64,000 bases of DNA from Streptomyces diastatochromogenes (lineage in GTDB: Bacteria > Actinomycetota > Actinomycetes > Streptomycetales > Streptomycetaceae): contig NZ_MCGQ01000013.1 of assembly GCF_002242805.1 (NCBI RefSeq), positions 378,540 through 442,539 of the forward strand, written 5' to 3'. A program made the position numbers and the translations under genes. Position 1 is the stretch's first letter. The number at the start of each line of letters is the position of its first letter. Below are positions 1 to 8,642 of the stretch, one piece after another. Under the pieces are notes generated by a model, which saw only the letters and a program-made list of their open reading frames with translations, searched no databases and was not told where the DNA came from.

Positions 1-42
1 GTCGCGGCCCGGGACGCGATGCGTGCGCGCTACGCGGAGTGA
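1..42 (+). CDS. C-terminal end of an unidentified protein
   Basis: The first 14 codons of the window are open in frame 1 and end at a TGA at 40-42. They encode only a short charged tail ending in RARYAE. The gene begins outside the window, so no family can be assigned. It is listed because the frame is open from base 1 and the stop is followed by a short gap before the convergent hydrolase gene. Confidence 0.5.
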   Translation, partial: VAARDAMRARYAE

Positions 43-63
43 GCGGCGAGATCTGGGCCGAAC

Positions 64-1074
64 TCATCCCGAGACCACCGGCCGCACCTTGCTCAGCATC
101 AGGTCCAGGAACTGGTCCGGGTGCCGGAACGACGCGAAGTGGCTGGCGTTCCTGATGAGGGCGAAGCCCTTCACGGGGGCCGTGACCTGCTCGTAGAGGC
201 GGTGGGCCGGCTCCGGTGGGGTGAGGACGTCGCTGTCGCCCTGGAAGATGAAGAAGGGGAGACGGAAGGACGTGCCCTCGGCGCGCTCGTCGATCGTCAT
301 CGCCTGCGGGCCCAGTTGCTCGGAGAAGCTCATGCCCTTCAGGTACATGCGCAGTCCCCGCAGGGTGTGGAACGGGGAGAACCAGAGGGAGCGGATCACG
401 ACCGTCTTCATCGTGTCGTAGGTGAGCGGATCGGTGGTGGTCACGATCTTCGCGTGGTCCGCCCACTCGTGCGCGGACCAGGCCGTCCGGTCCGGGCCCA
501 TGGCCACGATCTTGGCCAGCTCCTTCTTCTTGCCCGCCTTCTCCAGCCGGGCCAGCAGGGCCTCGTACGACGAGGTGTCGCGGCCGCCGTCGATGACGTT
601 CTGGTCGGTGCCGACGTACGCCGAGTACAGCTCGGGGTGGTTGCGGGCCAGGCGCAGGCCGGTGACCGTGCCGAAGCTGTTGGCGACGAGGAGGAGCCTG
701 GCGACGCCCAGGCGCTCGCGGACGTACGCGGTCACCTCCAGGGCGTCCTGGTAGACGCGGTCGAGCGTCATCTCGCCCTGGCCGGCCGGGCCGCCCGCCG
801 CGAACGTCCGGCCCGCGCCCCGCATGTCCCAGCGCACGATCGTGAAGTGCCGCTCCCAGGCGCGGGTGCGCGGGATGAAGATCAGGTTGGAGGCGCCGGG
901 GCCGCCGTGGATCTCCAGGATCACCGGGTTGGACAGGTCCTCGCCGCGGATGGAGATCCACTGGTCGATGCCGCCGATGCGGACGTTCGACGACTCGTCG
1001 ATGCCGTTCGGTGCGGTGATGCCGAGCTTCTTCGCGAGCGAGGCGCGCTTGAGGGCGCGGTAGGTGAGCAGCAT
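64..1074 (-). CDS. alpha/beta hydrolase, proline iminopeptidase-like
   Basis: This 336-residue protein has the alpha/beta-hydrolase layout of the S33 family. The oxyanion motif HGGPG lies near residue 56, the nucleophile elbow VANSFG near residue 132, an acid-containing segment GDSDVLTP near residue 280 and a histidine in ASHFASF near residue 310. The family hydrolyses peptides with N-terminal proline, esters or amides; the substrate here is unknown. No signal peptide is seen, so it is probably cytoplasmic. The ATG at 1074 is preceded by a good ribosome site (AGGGGG, 5-6 nt upstream). The gene is divergent from a TetR regulator across a 105-bp spacer with an inverted repeat, so it is probably that regulator's target. 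Confidence 0.85.
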   Translation of the reverse strand: MLLTYRALKRASLAKKLGITAPNGIDESSNVRIGGIDQWISIRGEDLSNPVILEIHGGPGASNLIFIPRTRAWERHFTIVRWDMRGAGRTFAAGGPAGQGEMTLDRVYQDALEVTAYVRERLGVARLLLVANSFGTVTGLRLARNHPELYSAYVGTDQNVIDGGRDTSSYEALLARLEKAGKKKELAKIVAMGPDRTAWSAHEWADHAKIVTTTDPLTYDTMKTVVIRSLWFSPFHTLRGLRMYLKGMSFSEQLGPQAMTIDERAEGTSFRLPFFIFQGDSDVLTPPEPAHRLYEQVTAPVKGFALIRNASHFASFRHPDQFLDLMLSKVRPVVSG

Positions 1075-1088
1075 GAGTGTTCCCCCTA

Positions 1089-1132
1089 AACTGTTTATGC
1101 CGTCAGCAGTTGTGTTTACGGTATATACAGTT
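1089..1132. promoter_or_regulatory. inverted repeat between hydrolase and tetR (probable operator)
   Basis: AACTGTTTATGCCG at 1089-1102 is mirrored by CGGTATATACAGTT at 1119-1132, with 12 of 14 positions complementary and a 16-bp spacer. The element lies in the only AT-rich patch of the divergent spacer and contains TATA-like hexamers usable as -10 boxes in both directions. Binding by the adjacent TetR protein is inferred. Confidence 0.5.
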
Positions 1133-1179
1133 GGTGGGCGAAGTCAACGGGCTTCGCCGGGGTGAAGGGGAGGAACCGG

Positions 1180-1920
1180 ATGGCCGCCCGGAACAAGGAG
1201 CAGGACAAGCCGCGTGACCCGCGGGCGACCCTCGCGCTGCTGTGGGGCGAGCAGGAGCAGCCCACCCGCGGCCCCAAGCCGAAGCTGTCCCCGCAGCAGA
1301 TCGCCGCGGCAGCCGTCGAGCTGGCCGACGCGGAGGGGCTGGACGCCGTCTCCATGAGCAAGGTGGCCGGCGGATTCGGGGTCTCGGCCATGGCGTTGTA
1401 CCGCTACGTCCCGGGGAAGAACGAACTCGTCGAGCTGATGGTGGAAGCCGTGCTCGCCGGGGGGCCGGATCTGTCGGGGGTCCCGGAGGGCGACTGGCGG
1501 GCGGGGGCGCGGGAATGGACCAGGCAGTGCGCGCGGGTCTACGCGGACCATCCCTGGTTGCTCACCGCCACCGCGATGCGCCGCCAGATCATGGGGCCCC
1601 GGCAGCTGCGCTGGCTGGACGCGGCGCTCGCCGCCCTGGAGCCGACGGGACTGGGCGGGGCGCAGCGGCACCAGGTGTTCCTGCTCCTGATCGGGCTCGT
1701 CCGCAACCAGGCCCAGCAGCTCCGCGACCACGACGAGGAACACGACCGGGAGTGGAACCGGCTCACCGGCGACCTGCTGGCCCGGCACGCCGACCGCTTC
1801 CCGGCCCTCACCAAGGCGGTCGCCGAGGGCGCCTTCGACCCGGCCGGCACCGCCCCCCTCGACTTCGGCCTCGACCGGATTCTGGACGGGGTCGAAGCGC
1901 TCACAGCTGTGCGGGAATGA
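1180..1920 (+). CDS. TetR/AcrR-family regulator (TetR_C type)
   Basis: The 246-residue protein begins with a charged leader and then a TetR helix-turn-helix around residues 30-80 (SMSKVAGGFGVSAMALYRYV). A helical C-terminal domain of the TetR_C type follows, with an H-D-x-E-H-D-rich patch near residue 185. The ATG at 1180 is preferred over an in-frame GTG at 1162 because GGGGAGG sits 6 nt upstream of it. The gene is divergent from the alpha/beta hydrolase, and the inverted repeat between them is the natural operator. The inducing ligand is unknown. Such regulators usually repress the divergent gene and themselves. Confidence 0.85.
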   Translation: MAARNKEQDKPRDPRATLALLWGEQEQPTRGPKPKLSPQQIAAAAVELADAEGLDAVSMSKVAGGFGVSAMALYRYVPGKNELVELMVEAVLAGGPDLSGVPEGDWRAGAREWTRQCARVYADHPWLLTATAMRRQIMGPRQLRWLDAALAALEPTGLGGAQRHQVFLLLIGLVRNQAQQLRDHDEEHDREWNRLTGDLLARHADRFPALTKAVAEGAFDPAGTAPLDFGLDRILDGVEALTAVRE

Positions 1921-2015
1921 CCAGGCGGTGCCGATTTGCCCCCGTGAACCGACCGTCCCGGGTCGATTACAGTGCTGGGCGTCGTACGTACGGACGGTGC
2001 CGTGAGGAGGTCTGA

Positions 2016-3131
2016 GTGACTGCGACATCCGTTGCCGTCTGGGGCCGCGCCGAGCAGCAGGACTTCCGCAGTCGGGTGCGCGGCACCCTGCTCGGTGTGG
2101 CCGTCGGCGACGCGCTCGGCGGTCCTGCCGACGCGCTCGCCCTGGACGAGATCCGTTCCGTGTACGGCGGGGAAGGGCTGCTCGACCTGGCCTTCGGGCA
2201 CGGGCGGCGCGGTACGGTCACCCACCACACCCAGCTCACCCTCTTCACGGTGGACGGGCTGATCCGCGCCCAGGTGCGCCGTGACACCGGCGCCTGGCAT
2301 CCGCCGACCGATGTGCACCGGGCGTATCTGCGGTGGGCGGCCACCCAGCGGGACTGGGGGCCGGACGAGCGCCGCAAGGACGACGGCTGGCTGGCGCGCG
2401 AGGAGTGGCTGTACGCCCGCCGGGACCCGACCCGGGCCCTGCTCGTCGGCCTCGGCGACGAGACCATGGGCACGCTGGAGACCCCGAAGAACCCCGGCGA
2501 ACTGGGCCCGGAGGCCGTGGCCCGCTCCGCCCCCTTCGGCCTCCTGGTCGGCTGGGAACCCCAGCTGGTCATCCAACTGGCCGTGGAGTGCGCCGCCCAG
2601 ACCCACGGCCACCCCATCGCCTACCTCTCGGCGGGCGCGTACGCCGTCATCGTGCACGCCCTCGCCCGCGGGGAGAGCCTGGACGGCGCCGTGCAGCGGG
2701 CCCTCGCCCTGCTCGCCGCCCGCCCCGGCCACCAGCCCGTCTCCGACGCCCTCCAGCACGCACTCGGCGCGGTACGACAGGGCCTGCCCGGCCCGTCCCG
2801 GGTGGAGGAACTCGCCGGCGACGGCACGGCGGACGGTCTGCTGGCCGCGGCCGTGTACTGCGCGCTGGTGGGGGAGGACGTACGCCACGGCCTGTGCCTC
2901 GCGATCAACCAGGGTGGCCCTTCGGCGGCGGCGGGGGCGTTGACCGGGGGGCTGCTGGGCGCCCTTCACGGTGAGACCGCCCTTCCCCCGGCCTGGCTGG
3001 CCGAGCTGGAAGGGCGGCCGACGATTCTGGAACTCGCGGACGACTTCGCCATGGAGATGACCCAGGGGCCTGCGTTGCACGGGCCTGCGGGTTCGTCCCC
3101 GGGGTGGCTGGCGCGTTACCCGCGGGCGTGA
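2016..3131 (+). CDS. ADP-ribosylglycohydrolase-family protein, metal ligands degenerate
   Basis: This 371-residue protein has the DraG/ADP-ribosylglycohydrolase fold signature: GTLLGVAVGDALGG at residues 23-36 and a glycine-rich C-terminal segment GGPSAAAGALTGGLLGALHG. The family removes ADP-ribose from proteins or small molecules using two magnesium ions. The usual acidic ligands are replaced: the DDT motif reads HHTQLT, and the C-terminal D-x-D after GG reads PSA. It may therefore be a binding protein rather than an enzyme. The GTG start at 2016 has GAGGAGG 5 nt upstream. It follows tetR on the same strand with a 95-bp gap and probably has its own promoter. Confidence 0.75.
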   Translation: MTATSVAVWGRAEQQDFRSRVRGTLLGVAVGDALGGPADALALDEIRSVYGGEGLLDLAFGHGRRGTVTHHTQLTLFTVDGLIRAQVRRDTGAWHPPTDVHRAYLRWAATQRDWGPDERRKDDGWLAREEWLYARRDPTRALLVGLGDETMGTLETPKNPGELGPEAVARSAPFGLLVGWEPQLVIQLAVECAAQTHGHPIAYLSAGAYAVIVHALARGESLDGAVQRALALLAARPGHQPVSDALQHALGAVRQGLPGPSRVEELAGDGTADGLLAAAVYCALVGEDVRHGLCLAINQGGPSAAAGALTGGLLGALHGETALPPAWLAELEGRPTILELADDFAMEMTQGPALHGPAGSSPGWLARYPRA

Positions 3132-3178
3132 GCCGCGGCTGACCGGGGGTGGGGTCACTCACCGGCGCTGGCAGGGTG

Positions 3179-3225
3179 CCGCGCCCCAAAGGGGCGCGGG
3201 GAACTGCGCGACCAGCCCCCACGCA
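3179..3225. repeat. Streptomyces intergenic palindrome (hairpin, 9-bp arms)
   Basis: CCGCGCCCC at 3179-3187 and GGGGCGCGG at 3191-3199 form a perfect hairpin with an AAA loop, followed by GGAACTGCGCGACCAGCCCC. From memory, this block occurs many times between genes in Streptomyces genomes. Here it lies between convergent genes and could end transcription from both sides. Confidence 0.6.
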
Positions 3226-3252
3226 CCCGCATCCGCCCACCGGCACCAATCC

Positions 3253-4818
3253 CTACGGCGCCCCCACCACATCGTCCCCCGCCCCCGCACTCACCGGCAC
3301 AGCCAGCGCAGCGCCTTCGTCGCCATCCGTGTTGACCTTCTCGATGACCGCCAGCCGCTCCGGCGTGTCCTCGGGCTTCAGGAAGCCGATCAGGATGTAC
3401 AGGACCAGGGAGACCGCCAGCGGGATCGAGACCTGGTACTGGAGCGGGACTCCGCCGTCGACGTTCCAGTTGATGGGGTAGTTGACCAGCCAGAAGGCCA
3501 GCAGACCCGCCGCCCAGCTGGTGAGCGCCGCCGTCGGCCCGGAGCGGCGGAACGGGCGGAGCAGACCCAGCATCATCGGGATCGCGATCGGACCCATCAG
3601 ACCGGCCACCCACTTGATGACGACCGTGATGATGTCCTTGAAGGCGGGGGAGTTGACCTGGGTCGCCACCGCCATGGACAGACCGAGGAAGACGACCGTG
3701 GTCACCCGGGCCGCGATCAGGCCCGACCGCTCACCCCACGCCCGCGCCTTCGCCGACAGCACGGGCGCCACGTCACGGGTGAACACCGCGGCGATCGCGT
3801 TAGCGTCGGAGGAGCACATGGCCATCGTGTGCGAGAAGAAGCCGACGATCACCAGGCCCAACAGGCCGTGCGGCAGCAGCTGTTCCGTCATCAGCGCGTA
3901 GGAGTCGGACCCGTCCGGCTTCTGCGCGTGGACGAGGAGCGGGGACATCCACATCGGGAAGAACAGAACCACGGGCCAGATCAGCCACAGGATCGACGAC
4001 AGCCGCGCCGAGCGCTCGGCCTCGTGCGCGCTGCCCGTCGCCATGTAGCGCTGGGCCTGGTTGAGCATGCCGCCGTTGTACTCGAAGAGCTTGATGAACA
4101 GGAACGCGAGCAGGAAGACGGTGCCGTACGGGCCGACCAGGGGCTTGCCGTGGCCGTGCAGCGCGGGCTCGTCCCAGGCGCCGAGGAAGCCGATGTTCTT
4201 GTCGCTCAGCTTCACCACGACTGCGACGAACATCGAGACCCCGGCCAGCAACTGGATGACGAACTGGCCGAGTTCGGTCAGCGCGTCCGCCCACAGGCCG
4301 CCGATCGTGCAGTAGAGGGCGGTGATCGCGCCGGTGATGAGGATGCCCTGGTTCAGCGACACACCCGTGAACACCGACAACAGGGTCGCGATCGCAGCCC
4401 ACTTGGCGCCCACGTCCACGATCTTCAGCAGCATGCCCGACCAGGCGAGCGCCTGCTGCGTGGGCAGGTTGTAGCGGTTCTTCAGGTACTCCAGCGGGGA
4501 GGCCACATGCAGCCGGGACCGCAGCCGGTTGATGCGCGGCGCGAACAGCTTGGAGCCGATCGCGATGCCGAGCGCGATCGGGAAGGACCAGGTGATGAAC
4601 GAGGTGACGCCGTAGGTGTAGGCGATTCCCGCGTACCCCGTGAACATCACCGCGCTGTAGCCCGACATGTGGTGCGAGATGCCGGACAGCCACCAGGGCA
4701 TCTTGCCGCCGGCGGTGAAGAAGTCGCTGACGTTGTCCACGCGCTTGTGCGACCAGAGCCCGATCGCGACCATCACACCGAAGTAGCCGATCAGCACGGC
4801 CCAGTCGAGACTGTTCAT
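3253..4818 (-). CDS. sodium:solute symporter (SSS family)
   Basis: The 521-residue protein has about 13 hydrophobic segments and typical SSS features: an N-terminal VLIGYFGVMVAIGLW helix, a DFFTAGGKMPWW motif near residue 35 and the conserved WSGMLLKIVD and ADALTELGQ segments. It would import a small solute with sodium ions across the cytoplasmic membrane. The closest remembered relatives are sugar or sialic-acid transporters, but the substrate cannot be read from sequence. The ATG at 4818 has only a weak ribosome site. The gene stands alone, with no enzyme operon beside it; the next minus-strand gene, an SDR, is about 100 bp upstream. Confidence 0.88.
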   Translation of the reverse strand: MNSLDWAVLIGYFGVMVAIGLWSHKRVDNVSDFFTAGGKMPWWLSGISHHMSGYSAVMFTGYAGIAYTYGVTSFITWSFPIALGIAIGSKLFAPRINRLRSRLHVASPLEYLKNRYNLPTQQALAWSGMLLKIVDVGAKWAAIATLLSVFTGVSLNQGILITGAITALYCTIGGLWADALTELGQFVIQLLAGVSMFVAVVVKLSDKNIGFLGAWDEPALHGHGKPLVGPYGTVFLLAFLFIKLFEYNGGMLNQAQRYMATGSAHEAERSARLSSILWLIWPVVLFFPMWMSPLLVHAQKPDGSDSYALMTEQLLPHGLLGLVIVGFFSHTMAMCSSDANAIAAVFTRDVAPVLSAKARAWGERSGLIAARVTTVVFLGLSMAVATQVNSPAFKDIITVVIKWVAGLMGPIAIPMMLGLLRPFRRSGPTAALTSWAAGLLAFWLVNYPINWNVDGGVPLQYQVSIPLAVSLVLYILIGFLKPEDTPERLAVIEKVNTDGDEGAALAVPVSAGAGDDVVGAP

Positions 4819-4921
4819 GTGCCCGATCGTGGGTGCGGTCGCGTGAACACGACAAGCGAGCGTAAGGTCAAGTCAAAGTAAAAATGTTCTGAGAGATGAC
4901 CTCCGTTCACCCATATGAACG

Positions 4922-5710
4922 CTAGCGCATCAGCTCACCCGCGTTGACCAGCAACGACTGTCCCGTGATGGACTTTGCCCGGTCCGAGGCCAGGAACACC
5001 GCCGCGTCGGCCACGTCCCCGTCCGTCGCCAGCTCCGGCAGTGCCATCCGTTCCGTCAGCCGCCCCAGCACCTCCGCCTCCGGCACCCCTTCGGTGTGGG
5101 CGGTGAACTGGACGTACGCCTGGACCGGCGGCCCCCACATCCACCCCGGCAGCACGGTGTTGACCCGGATCCGATGCGGCCCCAGCTCCCGTGCCAGCGA
5201 GTACATGGCACTCGTCAGCGCCCCCTTCGACGCGGCGTACGCGGCCTGCTTCACCTGCGAGGGCGCGGCGACCGCCGACTGCGTTCCGACGAAGACCACG
5301 GACCCGCCGCCCGCCGCCTTCAGGGCCGGCAGGCACGCCCGGGTCATCCGCAGCGTCCCGAGCAGGTTCACGTCGATGACCGACTGCCAGGTCGCGAAGT
5401 CCGCGTCCTCGACCCCGCCGAAGTAGGAGTCCCAGGCGGCCACATGCACCACCGCGTCGACCGAGCCGAAACGCTTCCGCGCCAGTGCGGCCAGCGCCTC
5501 GCACTGCCCCTCGTCGGTGATGTCGGTCGCCCGGTACGCCGTGCGCCCGCCGTCCGGATCGATCTCGGCCGCGCTCTTGGCGAGGTTCGCCTCGGTGCGT
5601 GCCCCCAGGACGGCGTTCCCCCCGTCCCGCACGACGGCGGCGGCCACCTGATGACCGAGCCCGGCCCCGACCCCGGAGACGACGACGGTCCTGCCCGCGA
5701 GCAACGACAT
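4922..5710 (-). CDS. short-chain dehydrogenase/reductase
   Basis: This 262-residue protein is a classical SDR. The nucleotide-binding motif SGVGAGLG is at residues 13-20, an NAG-like element reads VHVAAWD, the catalytic serine is in VGTQSA and the YAASK motif supplies Tyr and Lys. It would oxidise or reduce an alcohol/ketone with NAD(P)H. The ATG at 5710 has GGGAGG 5 nt upstream. The gene is divergent from an EthD-like protein and shares with it an 84-bp spacer holding a perfect TetR-type palindrome. This suggests the two act in one catabolic or tailoring function. Confidence 0.9.
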   Translation of the reverse strand: MSLLAGRTVVVSGVGAGLGHQVAAAVVRDGGNAVLGARTEANLAKSAAEIDPDGGRTAYRATDITDEGQCEALAALARKRFGSVDAVVHVAAWDSYFGGVEDADFATWQSVIDVNLLGTLRMTRACLPALKAAGGGSVVFVGTQSAVAAPSQVKQAAYAASKGALTSAMYSLARELGPHRIRVNTVLPGWMWGPPVQAYVQFTAHTEGVPEAEVLGRLTERMALPELATDGDVADAAVFLASDRAKSITGQSLLVNAGELMR

Positions 5711-5737
5711 GGGAGCCTCCCGAACCCTGGCGCTTTA

Positions 5738-5754
5738 TCTGACGGAGCGTCAGA
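5738..5754. promoter_or_regulatory. perfect palindrome TCTGACG-N3-CGTCAGA (TetR-type operator)
   Basis: TCTGACG at 5738-5744 and CGTCAGA at 5748-5754 are perfect inverted 7-mers separated by GAG, in the middle of the divergent spacer between the SDR and the EthD-like gene. The size and symmetry fit a TetR-family binding site. No regulator gene is adjacent, so the repressor would act from elsewhere in the genome. Confidence 0.6.
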
Positions 5755-5794
5755 GTATGGGCGAGCGGAGGAGGACGGAAGGGGAGGAGCGTTC

Positions 5795-6637
5795 ATGTCC
5801 GAGGAGACACGCAGCGAGGTGTACGCCGAACTGGCCGCCGTGGGCCCGTACGGCGTCCACCCCGGCCACGCCCTGATCACCATGGTCGAGCCGCACCCCG
5901 GCCACGAGTACGCCTACAACCGCTGGTACGAGGACGACCACTACTACGCCGGCGCCATGGCCATGCCCTGGATGTACGCCGGCCGCCGCTGGGTGGCGAC
6001 CCGGGACCTGCAGCTGCTCCGCTACCCGGAGAAGTCGGCCGTCGCCCAGCCCGTCACCGCCGGCTGCTACATCTCCACGTACTGGATCACCGACGGCCGC
6101 TACGACGACCACATGAAGTGGACGGTCGCCATCAACAAACGCCTCAACCGCGACGCCCGCGTCTACCAGGACCGCACCCACGTCTTCACGGCCTTCCAGG
6201 ACCACGAGACGACGGTCTACCGGGACGGCGCGGCGGGCCCGAGGGACTTCCACGCCCTCGACCATCCGTACGCGGGGCTGGTGGTCGAGGTGATCGACGC
6301 GGAGTCGGCGGAGCGGCGGGCCGAACTGCTGGAGTGGCTGCGCACCCGCCATCTGCCCCGCCGCCTGACAGGCTCCCCGGCCGCGATGGTCACGCTCTTC
6401 CGCCCGACCCCCCTCCCCGGCGACCGCATGACCTACGTCAAGCAGGTCGAGGGCGTCGACACCCGCCTGACCCTGCTGTGGTTCCTGGAGACGGACCCGA
6501 GGGAGTGCTGGGAGGACCACTTCACGGGGCTGGACGATCAGGTGACGGAGTCGGGCCTGGGCAGGGTCGAGTTGGTGGCACCGTTCATCCCCACGATCCC
6601 GGGCACGGACAAGTACGTGACAGAGCTTCGCGGCTGA
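5795..6637 (+). CDS. conserved hypothetical protein, EthD/dimeric alpha-beta-barrel-like
   Basis: The 280-residue soluble protein has an N-terminal segment with YNRWYEDDHYY near residue 45, reminiscent of the NRWYxxxH motif of EthD-like dimeric alpha-beta barrels. A second half contains ELLEWLRTRHLP, which could be a second barrel repeat. No enzyme motif is certain. The ATG at 5795 follows GGGGAGGAG with 5-nt spacing; the longer open frame upstream lacks a ribosome site and runs through the SDR gene on the other strand. Divergence from the SDR and the shared palindrome suggest joint regulation, perhaps for degradation of a cyclic or steroid-like compound (inference). Confidence 0.7.
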   Translation: MSEETRSEVYAELAAVGPYGVHPGHALITMVEPHPGHEYAYNRWYEDDHYYAGAMAMPWMYAGRRWVATRDLQLLRYPEKSAVAQPVTAGCYISTYWITDGRYDDHMKWTVAINKRLNRDARVYQDRTHVFTAFQDHETTVYRDGAAGPRDFHALDHPYAGLVVEVIDAESAERRAELLEWLRTRHLPRRLTGSPAAMVTLFRPTPLPGDRMTYVKQVEGVDTRLTLLWFLETDPRECWEDHFTGLDDQVTESGLGRVELVAPFIPTIPGTDKYVTELRG

Positions 6638-6669
6638 CCGAGACGGGTGGGCGGGTGGGAAACGGGGGT

Positions 6670-6688
6670 CTGGGGGCGGAGCCCCCAG
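6670..6688. terminator. bidirectional hairpin terminator
   Basis: CTGGGGGC and GCCCCCAG form a perfect 8-bp stem with a GGA loop. It lies in the 55-bp gap between two convergent genes. There is no clear U-tract, which is usual in Streptomyces. Confidence 0.6.
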
Positions 6689-6692
6689 AGGC

Positions 6693-8642
6693 TCACTTCA
6701 GCTCGTCCGGGCAGGGAGTACCGCGCGGCAGCTGATAAGGCGCAGCCAAGTGATACGTCCCGGCCCGCGGAGCGACCAGCATCGTCCACTTGTCGCCCTC
6801 GGAGTCCTCCGGCGTCTCCATCAGGCACCCGTTGACGTTGTCGTACGTCGTCCCGCCCGAGGCCTTCTGGGGAGGCTTCAGGCTCTTGCCCTGCCCGTCG
6901 ACGATGCTCAGCCAAGGCGAGTAAGGGATCTTGATCAGGATCCGCCCCGCCTTGCGCACCTCCAGCGTCATCTCCCCCTGCTCGGCCCGCTGCACCACCG
7001 CGTTCGGCTCGGCGAGCGGCGCCGGATCGGTCACCCGGAACAGCTGCCAGTTGGCATCGCCCCAGATCTGCTTCAGATACGGCATCCCGCGCTGCAGCAG
7101 CTGCCGCTCGCGCTCGCCGCCGTCCCCGTCCGGGTTGTCCTTCGGCAGCACGACGAAGTGCACGGCCCACCGCTGCAGCCACTCGTGGTAGTTCGCCGAG
7201 TTGAGCGTGTCGTCGTAGAAGAGCGGGTTGCGCTCCATGTCGGCCTGCCGGTTCCAGCCGCGGGCCAGGTTGACGTAGGGCGCGAGCGCGGAGGCCTCGC
7301 GGTGCGAGCGCGCCGGGACCACCTCGACCCTGCCCTTCTCCGCGCCGACGTTCTGCAGCTGGTTGACCAGCGGGGCCAGCTCACGGGCCCAGGAAGCGGC
7401 CGGGGTCGTGTGCATGATGTCGTCGACCGACTTGAAGCCGATCCAGCCGACGGAGCCCAGGAACGCCAGCACGGTCACGTACCACTTGCGCGAGCGCGGC
7501 ACCGTGTACGGCAGCGCGGCGATCAGCGCCGCACCCGCGAACAGCATCGGCAGCCGCGAGATGTTCGAGCCGATCTGCGAGCTGATCAGCCACACCAGGA
7601 CGACGCCGAGGCTGTAGACGGCGGCCGTCAGCCGTACCGTGATCCACTCCTTGGGGACGAGGAACAGGATCAGCAGGCCGTAGAGCAGGGGCAGTATCAC
7701 CGAGCCGATCGTCATCGGCTGGGTGCCGGAGAACGGGAACAGCCACGCCGAGACGCCGACCACCGCCGCGGGTGCGAGCCCCAGCGCCCACGCGCCGGGC
7801 CGCCGCTTCTGCAGGAACAGCGCGGCCGCGACCAGGCCCACGAACAGCCCCGCCACCGGCGAGGCCATCGTGGCGAGCGCCGCCAGCGGGGCGGCGACCA
7901 GGGCCTTCGCCCAGCGTTTGTACCGCCACCGGTAGGGCCAGCAGAAGACGGCCGCGACCGCGCCGAGCGCGAACATCGTGCCGAGCCCGAAGGTCACCCG
8001 GCCCGACACCGCGTTGCAGAGGAAGGCGAAGACCCCGGCGAGCGAGGCCCACAGCGGGTTCTTCACCGCCCGGCTGCGGATGAGGACCAGCGTCAGCAGG
8101 CCCGCCGAGACCGTCCCGGCGATCATCATCGTCGTACGGACGCCGAGGACCGACATCAGATACGGCGACACCACGCTGTACGACACCGGGTGCATGCCGC
8201 CGTACCAGGCGAGGTTGTACGCCGAGTCCGGGTGCCGGCCGACGAACTCCGCCCAGGCGTCCTGGGCCGCGAGATCGCCACCACTGTTCGCGAACGTGAA
8301 GAACCAGATGATGTGCAGAAGGCCGGCCAGAGCCGTGAACGACAGCACGGGGTGCAGCAGGAACCGCTGCCGGAGGGGCTCGGCGGCGACGAGGAGACGC
8401 CAGAGCCGGCCCTGAGGCGCGGTCGTACGGCCGTCCGCGTGGTCGTCCGCGTGGTCGTCTGCGCGGCCGTCCGTCCGGTCGTCTGTGCGGCCGTACGCGT
8501 GGCTGTCCGCGCGGCTGTCCCCGTGGCTGTCGGTGTGGTCCTTGTGATGACTGTCCGTGTCAGCCGTGGACAGGCGTATTCGTGGGCCGGATCCCGGGTC
8601 CGGATCGGCGTCGTCCGCGCGTGTCGGCTCGGTTGTGGCCAC
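6693..8642 (-). CDS. large polytopic membrane protein, glycosyltransferase/MFS-like
   Basis: The 649-residue protein has a hydrophilic N-terminal tail rich in Asp, His, Arg and Thr, about ten membrane helices and a C-terminal extracytoplasmic domain of roughly 200 residues. The segment HPDSAYNLAWYGGMHPVSYS near the first helix resembles the acidic loop of GT-C-type membrane glycosyltransferases; genome annotations often call relatives MFS transporters. Function is therefore uncertain, with cell-envelope work most likely. A GTG at 8642 preceded by GGGAGTG is chosen over an ATG 132 bp upstream that has no ribosome site. The DH-rich tail (about 8436-8545 in DNA) is built from imperfect 12-bp repeats and is probably variable in length. 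Confidence 0.7.
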   Translation of the reverse strand: MATTEPTRADDADPDPGSGPRIRLSTADTDSHHKDHTDSHGDSRADSHAYGRTDDRTDGRADDHADDHADGRTTAPQGRLWRLLVAAEPLRQRFLLHPVLSFTALAGLLHIIWFFTFANSGGDLAAQDAWAEFVGRHPDSAYNLAWYGGMHPVSYSVVSPYLMSVLGVRTTMMIAGTVSAGLLTLVLIRSRAVKNPLWASLAGVFAFLCNAVSGRVTFGLGTMFALGAVAAVFCWPYRWRYKRWAKALVAAPLAALATMASPVAGLFVGLVAAALFLQKRRPGAWALGLAPAAVVGVSAWLFPFSGTQPMTIGSVILPLLYGLLILFLVPKEWITVRLTAAVYSLGVVLVWLISSQIGSNISRLPMLFAGAALIAALPYTVPRSRKWYVTVLAFLGSVGWIGFKSVDDIMHTTPAASWARELAPLVNQLQNVGAEKGRVEVVPARSHREASALAPYVNLARGWNRQADMERNPLFYDDTLNSANYHEWLQRWAVHFVVLPKDNPDGDGGERERQLLQRGMPYLKQIWGDANWQLFRVTDPAPLAEPNAVVQRAEQGEMTLEVRKAGRILIKIPYSPWLSIVDGQGKSLKPPQKASGGTTYDNVNGCLMETPEDSEGDKWTMLVAPRAGTYHLAAPYQLPRGTPCPDELK

